Of a stretch of 64,000 nucleotides of DNA, positions 32,154 to 40,515 are shown piece after piece. The translations under genes were made by a program, and so were the position numbers. A model generated the notes under the pieces. That model searched no databases. It worked only from the letters and a program-made list of their open reading frames with translations, and was not told the DNA's origin. The stretch comes from a virus: the IMG/VR virus record IMGVR_UViG_3300032893_000016, positions 34,147-98,146 of that record; one strand, written 5' to 3'. How positions within the stretch are numbered: position 1 is the stretch's first letter; each line of letters begins with the position of its first letter.

Positions 32154-33173
32154 TTAGCGCAAATTTCTTAATTCACGAACTTGTTGGGGAGAGAACAGCG
32201 CGGGGTCCTTTTCTGTCTTCATCATGTGTACCTTAAAGCCAAAGTGCGCCACCCGATCATTAATACTAAAAGCATCCAACGAAGCGTCGCGATCCAAAAG
32301 TACAATCTTGCGCTTAAAGCGGTCGGACAGATCGCCCAACAACGACGCCTGCATGCGCGACATATTCTTTCCAAACAAGCATGTGGCCCTGATTCCAAAC
32401 TCTCTGCCAAAGAAGTCGACGCGCATCGCATCGAAGGGGCCTTCCACCACGACGAGCGTTTCATCGTGCGCACGATCGAGCTCCTGGTAGTTCCAAAGGC
32501 AATCTGTGATGACACGCAGCGCGGGTGGTGTTCCCTCAGCGCGGGCCTTGTCCTCTTTTGTCGTCAAAGTCTTGTAGCGGGGAATTGCTTTTTGCCCGAT
32601 TGCTCGGCCTGTCCAGTTGACCAGACCCTCCTTCATAAATATGGGGATAACTATGCGGTTGGCGAACGGCCCCATGCGGGCGGCCCGCAAGTGGTAATCG
32701 TGCGCCAGCCCCAAGACTTCGGCATCCTCGTAATCTCGGTCTTCTGAAATCAAGTAGTTCCAAAAAGGCAGGCTCTTACGATCGTCGGAAATAGGAAACA
32801 TATCCTTCATGAAACCTAGCTTCGCAGACCGCTTGGGAGCCTCGCTGGCAGCCAACCCCAACACTTGGGCAAGCTGGTCGCCGAAGCCCTCCTCCGGGCC
32901 TAGCGCGGCCTCCGGCTTGGAGCCTGCTAGGCGGTGGGCCTCTTCCATGGAGCAGCCGATCAGGGCGTGGATCAGCCGGGCGGCCGAGCGCCCGCGGTGG
33001 GTGGAGTTGCGCCAGCACCCCCACCCTTTTCCTTCGAGGCTGATGCCTAGGTGGAAGCTGGTGTCAGACGAGCCACATAGAGGGCAACGGATGTTGATAT
33101 TGCCCTTGGCGACGTTGGGGCCTTGCTCAATAAAGGCGATGCCGTGGTTCGTCAGAAAGCGTCGCCAGTCCAT
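32154..33173 (-). CDS. DNA primase (zinc-finger plus TOPRIM)
   Basis: 339 residues. Zinc-binding N-terminus IRCPLCGSSDTSFHLG and GWGCWRNSTHRG; TOPRIM Glu motif TLVVVEGPFDAMRVDFFG and DxD motif KIVLLDRDASLDAFS near the end. Lacks a fused helicase; the DnaB-like helicase is separate at 43997. Makes RNA primers at the phage fork. Confidence 0.9.
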   Translation of the reverse strand: MDWRRFLTNHGIAFIEQGPNVAKGNINIRCPLCGSSDTSFHLGISLEGKGWGCWRNSTHRGRSAARLIHALIGCSMEEAHRLAGSKPEAALGPEEGFGDQLAQVLGLAASEAPKRSAKLGFMKDMFPISDDRKSLPFWNYLISEDRDYEDAEVLGLAHDYHLRAARMGPFANRIVIPIFMKEGLVNWTGRAIGQKAIPRYKTLTTKEDKARAEGTPPALRVITDCLWNYQELDRAHDETLVVVEGPFDAMRVDFFGREFGIRATCLFGKNMSRMQASLLGDLSDRFKRKIVLLDRDASLDAFSINDRVAHFGFKVHMMKTEKDPALFSPQQVRELRNLR

Positions 33174-33181
33174 GCAAAGAC

Positions 33182-33376
33182 TTACCAGCGGCAGGTGGCG
33201 AACGTTTCCACTTGGTCGATGTCAGCGGCGGGGATGGCGGTCTGATCCCCATACTCGTTAACGATCACGACAAATGCGCCCTCGTACTTTACTGCCAGAT
33301 CATAGCTACCGCCAGCGCGGGGACGGTGCTTGAACTCTCGCACCGTCCCATCCTTCATTGTGACCGTAACGTCCAC
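33182..33376 (-). CDS. Small beta-rich protein
   Basis: 64 residues (MDVTVTMKDGTVREFKHRPR...): a beta-barrel-like pattern seen in many phage small proteins, with an IPAADIDQVETF end. Start and stop codons touch the neighbours. Function unknown. Confidence 0.6.
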   Translation of the reverse strand: MDVTVTMKDGTVREFKHRPRAGGSYDLAVKYEGAFVVIVNEYGDQTAIPAADIDQVETFATCRW

Positions 33377-33951
33377 TACTGCGCCTGTGCCTTGCCACCA
33401 AGGTCGACGACCAGCGGCTTGATGTTAAGGTCGAACGGCTGAGTGGAATAAAGGTACTTACCATTCCACTGGACATAGGCATCGCTGGTCGTGTGACAAT
33501 AGATGTACGGATCAGACGGACCATAAGTGCCATCCTCGCCGGGGCCTTCCACCCTCTCCCACGATCCACCCAAGTTCATGCCTTCATTATTCTCATCATG
33601 ACCGTAAGCCCTGATCCACTCGACACGCGCCGACTGTGTCAGCCGCTTTGAGCCCGACGTGCACTTGCCCTTCACCGCATAATACTGGATCGGACGGCCG
33701 TCATCGGAAAGAAAGACGATGTAGCCGACAAGGCCCGGCTTGCCCATCGTGGTACGCTTGAAGGCTATGTTGTCCGCCTCGTTGTTCTCAGTCGTGGCGG
33801 CGTCAACCTGCTTGGCCAGATCCAAGCTTTGACGTTCAGCATTGGTCGGCGGTGCCGAACTGGCGCAGCCGTCGCTCTCATGTCCCTTACTCGCACCCAT
33901 CAGCAGGATGGTACCGGCGAGCAGGAGGGGTATGGCAAAAATCCTACGCAT
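33376..33951 (-). CDS. Secreted protein with signal peptide
   Basis: 191 residues. RRIFAIPLLLAGTILLMGAS is a Sec-type signal; the mature part contains YIVFLSDDGRPIQYY and a conserved-looking SDPYIYCHTTSDAYVQW segment. Likely periplasmic; similar to phage YIVFLS..G.PI.YY secreted proteins of unknown role. Could act in superinfection exclusion (inference). Confidence 0.65.
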   Translation of the reverse strand: MRRIFAIPLLLAGTILLMGASKGHESDGCASSAPPTNAERQSLDLAKQVDAATTENNEADNIAFKRTTMGKPGLVGYIVFLSDDGRPIQYYAVKGKCTSGSKRLTQSARVEWIRAYGHDENNEGMNLGGSWERVEGPGEDGTYGPSDPYIYCHTTSDAYVQWNGKYLYSTQPFDLNIKPLVVDLGGKAQAQ

Positions 33952-33978
33952 GTCTGTGTTGCTCCTTCTTTGGTGCCG

Positions 33979-34476
33979 CTACTTAGCGGCGGGCGGATCA
34001 CACCAATTAGGCGGGTATGACGAAGGCAGCGGTGTCCATGCCGACGTCGACGCCGGAAGCCAACGCTCCGGGTTTCTGAAAAAGCCTGCATCAAGCCGAG
34101 CAGCGCGGGAGTTATACTGGCCCACCCAATCGAGGCAGGTTTGCATGACGCCCGTCAATTCGGTCTGCCGGGCCATCGCGCGATCCTTATCGTTGACCTC
34201 GGCCCACCTCTCTAGCGCTGCGGCGTTCTTGATCTTATTGGGGAACAAGTCAAGAGAGGCGCTGGTATCGTGGAACCATTTGTACTGGGTCAGCATGTTG
34301 TCGGCGTCGATGATCTTGTTGACCACCCGCGCACCTTGCTGGACAGGATTGGTAATGGTGTGCAGAAAGCAGCCCACCACGCCGACAGCCGTCAAGCTGC
34401 AAAGCAAAAGAACCAAGACACGTGTCAAGGTCCAGAACGGCCTCTTCTCGAAGCCTTCTTCATAATCGTAGCCCAT
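33979..34476 (-). CDS. Inner-membrane protein with periplasmic helical domain
   Basis: 165 residues; one helix near the N-terminus (VLVLLLCSLTAVGVVGCFLH), then a helical domain starting NPVQQGARVVNKIIDADNML and QYKWFHDTSASLDL, and a C-terminal YNSRAARLDAG. LemA-like layout found in phage membrane proteins; role unknown. A Cys after the helix makes a lipoprotein possible but the lipobox is poor. Confidence 0.65.
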   Translation of the reverse strand: MGYDYEEGFEKRPFWTLTRVLVLLLCSLTAVGVVGCFLHTITNPVQQGARVVNKIIDADNMLTQYKWFHDTSASLDLFPNKIKNAAALERWAEVNDKDRAMARQTELTGVMQTCLDWVGQYNSRAARLDAGFFRNPERWLPASTSAWTPLPSSYPPNWCDPPAAK

Positions 34477-34486
34477 GTACGCTCCT

Positions 34487-34714
34487 TCAGATTGTAGGGG
34501 GCAGGACGCCGGCGTCCTTCAAATCCTGAACACGAACCGGCAACTCATTCGGGACCTCACGCGACCCAGCCAAAGCGTTGTGGACAATTTGACAGGCCCT
34601 TTCCCTAGTATATACTCCGGCCCGGCTAATGTTGGTTATGTACCCACACTCGGCAGGCCCCCACCAACCACTATGCTCGTGGGACCAAATTAGATAACGA
34701 TCATCCTGCATCAT
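34487..34714 (-). CDS. Small YLIWS..H..WW protein
   Basis: 75 residues from ATG at 34714. YLIWSHEHSGWWGP then YTRERACQIVHNALAG is a recurrent small phage protein pattern of unknown function. The strict Trp/His spacing suggests a small beta-alpha fold. Confidence 0.65.
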   Translation of the reverse strand: MMQDDRYLIWSHEHSGWWGPAECGYITNISRAGVYTRERACQIVHNALAGSREVPNELPVRVQDLKDAGVLPPTI

Positions 34715-34721
34715 AGGGCTC

Positions 34722-35006
34722 CTATTCCGAGCCGTATTCGGCTGAAATTTCGTCGCGCAATTCTTCCGGGGTGTCGGCTGCGTAGGTGGCGACATGCGCG
34801 CTATAACAGCGGACAGCGGCCTTAAACTTGCCGCCCTCAAACCAGCATTGGGCATTGAAGTTCCAGCCCGGATAGTTGGCCGTGACATGTTCGACTTTCA
34901 TACGCGCGGCGATCTTCTGATCCACCTCGCCGTCGAAATTGGACATAAGGTTGTCACCAGCATCTGGCCAATCGTGCGGATAATCAGCTAGTTCTACTTT
35001 TGGCAT
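34722..35006 (-). CDS. Unknown 94-aa protein
   Basis: Start at 35006 (MPKVELADYPHDW) after GGAGGGACAG. Acidic ends and a central PGWNFNAQCWFEGGKF beta region. Overlaps the upstream gene by 23 bases. Function unknown. Confidence 0.6.
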   Translation of the reverse strand: MPKVELADYPHDWPDAGDNLMSNFDGEVDQKIAARMKVEHVTANYPGWNFNAQCWFEGGKFKAAVRCYSAHVATYAADTPEELRDEISAEYGSE

Positions 35007-35271
35007 CTGTCCCTCCATTACTGCTGGCGGTTAAATTCATAGATGTATTCGCAGCGACGATATGCTGCGCCCGCTGCCTGACTGTCGTCGTCAAACCGCT
35101 GCCGATGTGCATCATCCAGACATCCTCGACACGGGCGAGCATCTTTCCGTCTTTGTCGAATAGCTCGACCGCGCGGCGCTTCATGTCGGGATTAGTCCAG
35201 ACGCGGACATTGTTGACGCAGGCCAGATCAGCTGGCCTTGCTCTCTCCGGTTCTACGGTTGCAAATCCCAT
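34984..35271 (-). CDS. Unknown 95-aa protein
   Basis: Basic protein with NNVRVWTNPDMKRRAVELFD and a Ser/Thr-rich C-terminus. No family recognised. Confidence 0.55.
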   Translation of the reverse strand: MGFATVEPERARPADLACVNNVRVWTNPDMKRRAVELFDKDGKMLARVEDVWMMHIGSGLTTTVRQRAQHIVAANTSMNLTASSNGGTDAKSRTS

Positions 35272-35284
35272 TTTGTGGCTCCGA

Positions 35285-35605
35285 TTATCGAACTTCGATG
35301 GTTGGAATTAGGGCGACAATTGGCGCGTCGAACTTATCGACGGCTCGAACAGCAGCGATGGCGCAAAGGTCCGCAATGCAAGGAATGTGATAGCCGTGCC
35401 GTTCTAGGACCGGCATCATCGCCTCACGCGCCGCATCGACCTTTTTATAATTAAGATCGTGGGTAGCGCTTCGCACTGCTATAAATCCAAGTTTGAGTGT
35501 CACTCTTGCGACATTGTCTTCATCGATCCAGTCAACCTCACCGCAGTTCTTTGGATCAGAACAGTTTCGGTAGCCAATTTTATTGCACTCTCTACAGCGC
35601 GGCAT
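35285..35605 (-). CDS. Cys-rich N-terminus protein (106 aa)
   Basis: CRECNKIGYRNCSDPKNCGE gives four Cys in 20 residues, a compact zinc knuckle; the remainder is alpha/beta with YHIPCIADLCAIAAV. Function unknown. Confidence 0.6.
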   Translation of the reverse strand: MPRCRECNKIGYRNCSDPKNCGEVDWIDEDNVARVTLKLGFIAVRSATHDLNYKKVDAAREAMMPVLERHGYHIPCIADLCAIAAVRAVDKFDAPIVALIPTIEVR

Positions 35606-35614
35606 AGGGCTCGT

Positions 35615-35851
35615 CTAGTTTTGGGGTTGAAGGGAAAGATAAAGCGCATCGAACTCGCGCCCGGTAACATCGCTGCAATAGGGCTTGTCGTTGTCGCCAA
35701 CCGGGCTGTTGTCTATTAGGTCGCGGGCAGCGGCCTCAATCTTCCGAAGGCGAATGATCTCGTCAACCAAGACATTGGCCTCGCCTTGAGACAGAGCCAA
35801 GCAACCATCCCTGCTGTCCCTGATGATGCGGTCTACGCTCGGCTTCGTCAT
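35615..35851 (-). CDS. Unknown helical 78-aa protein
   Basis: Start at 35851 (MTKPSVDRIIRDSR). Helical body LVDEIIRLRKIEAAARDLID, then a polar tail. Lies directly after the Lar-like gene. Function unknown. Confidence 0.55.
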   Translation of the reverse strand: MTKPSVDRIIRDSRDGCLALSQGEANVLVDEIIRLRKIEAAARDLIDNSPVGDNDKPYCSDVTGREFDALYLSLQPQN

Positions 35852-35864
35852 TTGTGGCTCGCTT

Positions 35865-36065
35865 TCAGTTGACGGTTGCATGGAGAGGGACGCGCATATT
35901 CCAGTGGTCGCGCGCTTCATCCAGGGTGTGCCAGTAACAGGTCATGGCGTGGCACTTGCCCTCGCACTCGACGCGGTAGCCAGGCCCCGATGGGAAGATG
36001 CTGCCGTGGCACTTCATGCTGGCGAACGATCCGCAGAACGGGCAGCGATCAAGAGTGGTTGGCAA
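35865..36065 (-). CDS. Lar-like restriction alleviation protein
   Basis: 66 residues matching the Lar/PF14354 layout: CPFCGS at the start, GYRVECEGKCHAMTCYWHTL in the centre and EARDHWNMR at the end. Lar proteins relieve type I restriction in prophages, though many phage members have unproven roles. It fits beside a DNA-modification strategy as a second protection layer. Confidence 0.72.
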   Translation of the reverse strand: MPTTLDRCPFCGSFASMKCHGSIFPSGPGYRVECEGKCHAMTCYWHTLDEARDHWNMRVPLHATVN

Positions 36066-36074
36066 GATACGCTC

Positions 36075-36161
36075 CTATCTTTTCCGTGGTGGCGCTGGCG
36101 GCGGTGGCGGCTTAACCGCCTCTGGCGGCATGGGCTGGCTCTGTTTTTTCTTTCCCGACAT
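36075..36161 (-). CDS. Proline-rich 28-aa peptide
   Basis: ATG at 36161 follows a GGAGGG site. The product is a short basic start (MSGKKKQSQPMPPEA) and a PPPPPAPPRKR end. Very short, but the ribosome-binding site and tight packing support translation. Function unknown. Confidence 0.5.
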   Translation of the reverse strand: MSGKKKQSQPMPPEAVKPPPPPAPPRKR

Positions 36162-36172
36162 AGACCCTCCGC

Positions 36173-36472
36173 TCAGAGTGTTGGACTGTATTGACGGATG
36201 CGGTCGCGCAGATCGTTAAGGCAGCTTTCCGCTTCCTCTGCCCGTTTTCGCCACGCCTCGTATTCCGATTTCCATGTCAGGGCGGCGCGCGCCACGGCTG
36301 CGGCATCATGGAGATTGTATTCTAGCTCGTCCGGCAGGGCACCATTGCATGGGTAGTGTTTCGCGCTGCCGATCAGAATTTCGGCGGTCTGCTGGACCTT
36401 CTTATCGGAGGCGTCGCGTAACTCCGCGAGGCGGTTTGCCTGCCATGTCGGATCGTTGTTGTGGTATCCCAT
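36173..36472 (-). CDS. Helical protein, 99 aa
   Basis: All-helical with EAWRKRAEEAESCLNDLRDR near the end, a coiled-coil-like helix. The middle (YPCNGALPDELEYNLHDAAA) is similar to many small phage proteins. Function unknown. Confidence 0.6.
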   Translation of the reverse strand: MGYHNNDPTWQANRLAELRDASDKKVQQTAEILIGSAKHYPCNGALPDELEYNLHDAAAVARAALTWKSEYEAWRKRAEEAESCLNDLRDRIRQYSPTL

Positions 36473-36484
36473 AGAAGGCTCCCT

Positions 36485-36694
36485 TCACGGCTCGCGCGGT
36501 ATTGCGGGTTCGGGCGTGGGCCTCTTTTCGCCCTCGCCACACCAATCTGTTTTGGAGACGATGGGCCACACGGCAACCCAAGGGGCTTTCTGCTCAAGCC
36601 GCTCTTGGGCGATGGTTGAACCAACGGGGCAAGCGCGGCGGCATTGGCTCGTTGGTGTGTCGTAAAATTTGCAGTTCTCGCAATTTGTCATCAT
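36485..36694 (-). CDS. Small CxxC / DWCGEGE protein
   Basis: Start at 36694 (MMTNCENCKFYD). Four-Cys pattern CENC, CRRAC, DWCGEGE shared in outline with the gene at 15476. Probably binds a metal. Function unknown. Confidence 0.65.
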   Translation of the reverse strand: MMTNCENCKFYDTPTSQCRRACPVGSTIAQERLEQKAPWVAVWPIVSKTDWCGEGEKRPTPEPAIPREP

Positions 36695-36701
36695 CGTTCC
36701 C

Positions 36702-36875
36702 TCAGTGTGCAAAGCAGGCGAAATAGATCAGCCAGGAAAAGAGGAACCAGCAGCCGGCGGCGGGCATATAAAACAGACCGCTAAAGTCCAAGTAGCCGCT
36801 GCTGATCTTTGACAGCAGCCAAGCTGATCCGCCCAGGCTGATGACTAGAAATAAAACCCAAACTGGAATGTGCAT
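36702..36875 (-). CDS. Two-helix membrane protein (57 aa)
   Basis: Start at 36875 (MHIPVWVLFLVISLGG) after GAGGAG. Two hydrophobic helices (VWVLFLVISLGGSAWLL and AAGCWFLFSWLIYFACF). Function unknown. Confidence 0.6.
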   Translation of the reverse strand: MHIPVWVLFLVISLGGSAWLLSKISSGYLDFSGLFYMPAAGCWFLFSWLIYFACFAH

Positions 36876-36885
36876 TTGGCGCTCC

Positions 36886-37056
36886 TCAACTATAAGGGGT
36901 TGAAATGACACAATTGCTCTTGTTACAATCGCGAGCCGCCGCGTCAGCACTAGCTTGCGTTCGGTAATTCAGAACGGCCAAACGTTCCTGATTATCAAAC
37001 ACGATCCATTCTCGCTTATGCTGATGAACTGTAAAACGTGGCTGCTGTTGATCCAT
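36886..37056 (-). CDS. Unknown 56-aa protein
   Basis: Frame from ATG at 37056: MDQQQPRFTVHQHKREWIVF, then a helix rich in Ala/Asp/Arg and a short tail with two Cys. The pattern (R-F/W-x-V...W.V.D....V.......A.AA) is common among tiny phage proteins. No recognised function. Confidence 0.6.
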   Translation of the reverse strand: MDQQQPRFTVHQHKREWIVFDNQERLAVLNYRTQASADAAARDCNKSNCVISTPYS

Positions 37057-37064
37057 GTCTTTAC

Positions 37065-37844
37065 CTATGGAGCCTGAAGCTCATGCGAGGCTTCTGATTG
37101 TTCCTGCTTCGCATTCATGGCCGCCAGCGCTTCTTGATAAGGGGTGCGCTCCTCCGGCAGATCGACATTGTACATGCCGGTCACTTTGCCATTGGTCAGC
37201 GTCAGGATGTTACCCTTGACAGGAACCTGCCAACGGTCGAACATGCGCTCCTCCGCCGAACGGTTCGGATCGACCGCGGGCGCATCGTCGAACAGACGCA
37301 GCGTCTGCTTTTTATACTTATCGCCGAGGAACCGATAATTCAGAACGCTGATCGTCGCATCCCAGTCAAAGGCGAACTTGACCAACTGGTCACGATCGTA
37401 AATGCCGATCCGGGTGATGGCCTCAACCGGCACCCTGTTAAGAAAGGCGCATGTGCCCATCGCCTGAAGGCTGAGCTGCCATTTGTCGGAACCAATGTAA
37501 TGCCGCAACGCCTTGCGCTCCTGTTTGGTCAGGTCGATCAGGGACTTGCCGCTGGGGTTGTCCTGACGGTGGGCAACCTGCGCCAGCACATCTTCATCGG
37601 GCACGAGGAAGACCTTGGTGTGACCCAGCTTGTCGGTGTCAATCTCAACGATGATGCCGCCTTCTTTCTCGCCCTTGGCCGCCGTGAAGCAGAAATAGGG
37701 CGCGTAAGCATCCGTCAGGTAGACAGCGTCGCGATTGCTGTTCACCGTGTGCTGCCAGTTCCCCCGGCGTCCAGCACGGGGCTTCAGGCCATCGGTCAAA
37801 ATGCTGTTAAGGAAACGTTCGCCGGTTCCGTGGTATAATTTCAT
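37065..37844 (-). CDS. ADP-ribosyltransferase-like protein
   Basis: About 259 residues from ATG at 37844. MKLYHGTGERFLNSILTDGL is the opening H-containing strand of ADP-ribosyltransferase folds; NRDAVYLTDAYAPYFCFTAA gives the Y-containing strand; a later Glu (TRIGIYDRD region) is uncertain. The C-terminal third is extra. It could modify host proteins or nucleic acid at takeover, or counter a defence; the fold call is from motifs only. Confidence 0.6.
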   Translation of the reverse strand: MKLYHGTGERFLNSILTDGLKPRAGRRGNWQHTVNSNRDAVYLTDAYAPYFCFTAAKGEKEGGIIVEIDTDKLGHTKVFLVPDEDVLAQVAHRQDNPSGKSLIDLTKQERKALRHYIGSDKWQLSLQAMGTCAFLNRVPVEAITRIGIYDRDQLVKFAFDWDATISVLNYRFLGDKYKKQTLRLFDDAPAVDPNRSAEERMFDRWQVPVKGNILTLTNGKVTGMYNVDLPEERTPYQEALAAMNAKQEQSEASHELQAP

Positions 37845-38164
37845 CAGTCGAGCCTCGACACTTCGAAGGAACCATCCTTCTGGAAAATGCCGACCCATGC
37901 GCCATCATACACGACGATCGTCTCATCGCGGAGCTGCGCCTTGGCCAGAACAATCTTCATGGGGTCGCCCGGGTACTTAATGCTGAACTCGGACGGGCCC
38001 GAGCAGCGCCGGAAGCCTTCAAGGGGGCTCCAGCCGCCGCCAAAGCAATACCGATCTTCGATCTGTTGCGCAGCGGAGCGCGGATCATCCTCATTGATGA
38101 AGGCCGGGATGAAGCCCAAGGCTTCAGGGCTGCACTGGGGATGAACAATTTCAAAATTGATCAT
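37844..38164 (-). CDS. Unknown 106-aa protein
   Basis: Start at 38164 (MINFEIVHPQCSPEALG). Contains IEDRYCFGGGWSPLEGF, a small phage protein pattern. Its end overlaps the ART-like gene start by one base, so both may be expressed together. Function unknown. Confidence 0.6.
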   Translation of the reverse strand: MINFEIVHPQCSPEALGFIPAFINEDDPRSAAQQIEDRYCFGGGWSPLEGFRRCSGPSEFSIKYPGDPMKIVLAKAQLRDETIVVYDGAWVGIFQKDGSFEVSRLD

Positions 38165-38499
38165 ATCGCCTCCTGAACGAATGATAGCTTTACGTATACC
38201 GGAACGCTGGGGGCCAAGGCCCTCTCTGGCCAACCCTTCAGCTTCACCCAATAGGTAGGCGCGACCGGGTCGGGTTTCAAGTACTCAATCGGTATGAAAT
38301 TGTTGAACCCATCGCGGCGCATGAAATAGAACGCCTCTTCCTGCGCCGCCTTGTTGCGGGAAAGCCACGCCACGGTGACCGCCTGCAAGCCCCGGCCGTC
38401 GGCGGCGTACATAGCCGGGTTCTGCTTTTCGCTGGCGTAGATGTGGGGGATGATGCCGGGTTCGTTCCTGATGCAATAGCAAAGGCGAACTCGGCTCAT
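38161..38499 (-). CDS. Unknown 112-aa protein
   Basis: ATG at 38499 overlaps the upstream stop (ATGA). A mixed fold with AVTVAWLSRNKAAQEEAFYF and YWVKLKGWPERA. Function unknown. Confidence 0.55.
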   Translation of the reverse strand: MSRVRLCYCIRNEPGIIPHIYASEKQNPAMYAADGRGLQAVTVAWLSRNKAAQEEAFYFMRRDGFNNFIPIEYLKPDPVAPTYWVKLKGWPERALAPSVPVYVKLSFVQEAI

Positions 38500-38735
38500 T
38501 CCCATTTGCCTTTCAGCAAGTCAGTCAACGAAACAAACTTACCTTTGGCAAGAGGGTCCGGCCGACGACCACCGAAGTAGCGATCCAACACCCGCTTGAA
38601 GGCAGCGATGTTCTGTTTGGCCCGCTTCACTGATTCCTCTTTGGCGTTATTGTCATAGGCATCGATCAAACTCTCTTCGGTGTCGATGGCAATGTTCAAC
38701 GCCAGCCGGATCGCCTTTCTGTCGGTCAGAGCCAT
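38496..38735 (-). CDS. Helical 79-aa protein
   Basis: Helical hairpin (KAIRLALNIAIDTEESLIDA, SVKRAKQNIAAFKRVLDRYF) and basic tail. Function unknown. Confidence 0.6.
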   Translation of the reverse strand: MALTDRKAIRLALNIAIDTEESLIDAYDNNAKEESVKRAKQNIAAFKRVLDRYFGGRRPDPLAKGKFVSLTDLLKGKWE

Positions 38736-38739
38736 CGGA

Positions 38740-38928
38740 TCAATGCAGCCTCCTCCGAACCGCGGCCAAGATGTCCTCCTTCAGTGTCTGGCGTGCGCCT
38801 ATAGGCATACCATTGGGGAGGACTTCGTTCAGCAACATATCCACCGCCTCCGATGGGGGAACGTCATGATGGACGACCCCATCGTGGGCAATGTCGGCGA
38901 GGTGTTCGACTTGCGCGCGGTGCGTCAT
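38740..38928 (-). CDS. Small His-rich helical protein
   Basis: 62 residues with VEHLADIAHDGVVHHDVPPS and a basic helix at the end. Overlaps its upstream neighbour by 4 bases. Function unknown. Confidence 0.55.
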   Translation of the reverse strand: MTHRAQVEHLADIAHDGVVHHDVPPSEAVDMLLNEVLPNGMPIGARQTLKEDILAAVRRRLH

Positions 38929-39137
38929 GCCGCCACCTCATACAGGTTGGAACCATCGTACACAATCTTCCCAATCTCACCAGTGACTTTGGTGTCTTCG
39001 GTGAGGCTGCTGTGCACGAGGTTGGTCTTGAAGGGGAAGCCCTCAAGCTTTTTGGCTTTGCCGATGGCTTCCTTCAAATTGCGCGCCTCGATGAGCACGG
39101 GGATTGATGCGGGGATCAGCGCTTTGAAGGTCTTCAT
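38925..39137 (-). CDS. Unknown 70-aa protein
   Basis: Start at 39137 (MKTFKALIPASIPVLIEARN), 4-base overlap with the DUF932 gene. Compact alpha/beta fold with KKLEGFPF. Function unknown. Confidence 0.6.
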   Translation of the reverse strand: MKTFKALIPASIPVLIEARNLKEAIGKAKKLEGFPFKTNLVHSSLTEDTKVTGEIGKIVYDGSNLYEVAA

Positions 39138-40120
39138 TTCGCCTCCTCCAGCGCCAACTCCAGCGCGTGCTTCTTCATCGAAGCACCCTGCCCGAACCAA
39201 GCGCTATACAAGCGGCCATCATCCGTCCGACCCTGTTCGTGATCGACGACATACGTGACCGCGTTCAGCCAACCCCAAGCCGTGCCTTGGGCGGTCGACG
39301 CCTGCGCACCGGGGGCCTTCTGCAAGGCGTCCTCGAAGCGCTGGATCATCAGCGGCACCTTGGCATCGCCGGACTTGATCGCGTCCAGCGTAGGCTGCTC
39401 GACCTTCAGCAGCTTGTAGAACAGCTTGGTCGTCTTGGCCGCCGTCAGCTCGACCTTGGCCAGCTTGTTGCCGATCTGCTTGATGCTCTCACCGCGCTGG
39501 ATGGCCAAGCCCAAAGCCTGAGTGGCCTTCTCACGCAGCTCCTTGCCGAACACCTGACTATGGGGCATCCGGAAGGCGCGGCCGTCCAACGAACCCTTCG
39601 CGCCGCCGCTGCTCAGCGCCAGCGAGATCGTATTCCAGCACCACTCGCGCGTGGCAATGAACTGCGCCCGCGCCGACTTGCCGCCGACATGGGGGCTGGT
39701 CAGGAGCACGTAGTTGCTCATGCCGTCGCCCTGCTTTGCTGAACCGATATTGTAGGACTCGCCAGCCTTGGCCAGCGCCCACACATATTCGCCGCCGCGC
39801 ACGCTGCCGATGGCTTTCATCTCAAGATCGCCAGCGTTGACGAAGTCGGTGAAAAAGTCGACCGCATCCGAATTTTGCAGCGGCTTGTAACCCTGCCCGA
39901 CAATGGACAGGACCTGATCATTGTCGGCACGGACCAGCCCGAACTTCTTCGCAATGGGCTCAAAGCCCTTGCTGGTCTTCACCGCCAGCTCGCGCTTCTC
40001 GACTTTCCAGTCAAGACCGCTGGCCTTCAACATATCCTTGGGCGAGGTGCCCTTGGGGACTTCGATACCGGAACGGCCCCAAGGGGTTGTGCCGGCGTAG
40101 GCGTTCAAAGTTCTCGTCAT
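39134..40120 (-). CDS. DUF932 protein
   Basis: About 328 residues from the ATG at 40120 (GGAG upstream). PWGRSGIEVP near the start, VGQGYKPLQNSDAVDFFTDF, TREWCWNTISLALSSGG and a C-terminal W.W.NAVTYVVDHEQGR match the phage/plasmid DUF932 (TIGR03299) family. The family is common on phages and plasmids; its role is unknown. Confidence 0.85.
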   Translation of the reverse strand: MTRTLNAYAGTTPWGRSGIEVPKGTSPKDMLKASGLDWKVEKRELAVKTSKGFEPIAKKFGLVRADNDQVLSIVGQGYKPLQNSDAVDFFTDFVNAGDLEMKAIGSVRGGEYVWALAKAGESYNIGSAKQGDGMSNYVLLTSPHVGGKSARAQFIATREWCWNTISLALSSGGAKGSLDGRAFRMPHSQVFGKELREKATQALGLAIQRGESIKQIGNKLAKVELTAAKTTKLFYKLLKVEQPTLDAIKSGDAKVPLMIQRFEDALQKAPGAQASTAQGTAWGWLNAVTYVVDHEQGRTDDGRLYSAWFGQGASMKKHALELALEEAK

Positions 40121-40121
40121 T

Positions 40122-40469
40122 TTAAATCTTCTCCTGTTTACGGTTAAGGGGGTGCTCTCCACTATTCCACAGCTTCAGAAACTCGGGCCAATTGTCCCTA
40201 TCCAGAACTGTGCGGCGGCCAGCCTCATTGAAGGCATGAAGGATCCAACCGCGGCTATGCACCAGCGGGGCAGTTTCCACGAAGCTCACCGCCTTCTGCA
40301 GGTCGGTGAACTCTTCGGTGTGGAACTTGCCCGGCCCCGTCCTGACCGTGGCGGAAAAACCAACGGCATCCATGAACACCGCGGTTTCGAACTCCGCCGC
40401 CGTAAGGCTAGGGTCGTCGGGCTTCGCGCCCGGCTTGTAGGCAAATTTGGTTGCGTAACTTTTGGCCAC
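40122..40469 (-). CDS. Unknown 115-aa protein
   Basis: GTG start at 40469 with the phage's strong CCTCAGGAGGGC site (40475-40486). Mixed alpha/beta composition; ends with NRKQEKI just before the DUF932 start. Function unknown. Confidence 0.65.
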   Translation of the reverse strand: MAKSYATKFAYKPGAKPDDPSLTAAEFETAVFMDAVGFSATVRTGPGKFHTEEFTDLQKAVSFVETAPLVHSRGWILHAFNEAGRRTVLDRDNWPEFLKLWNSGEHPLNRKQEKI

Positions 40470-40515
40470 TTCAAGCCCTCCTGAGGCTTTCGTACTTACC
40501 AGCCAAATATGGGCG

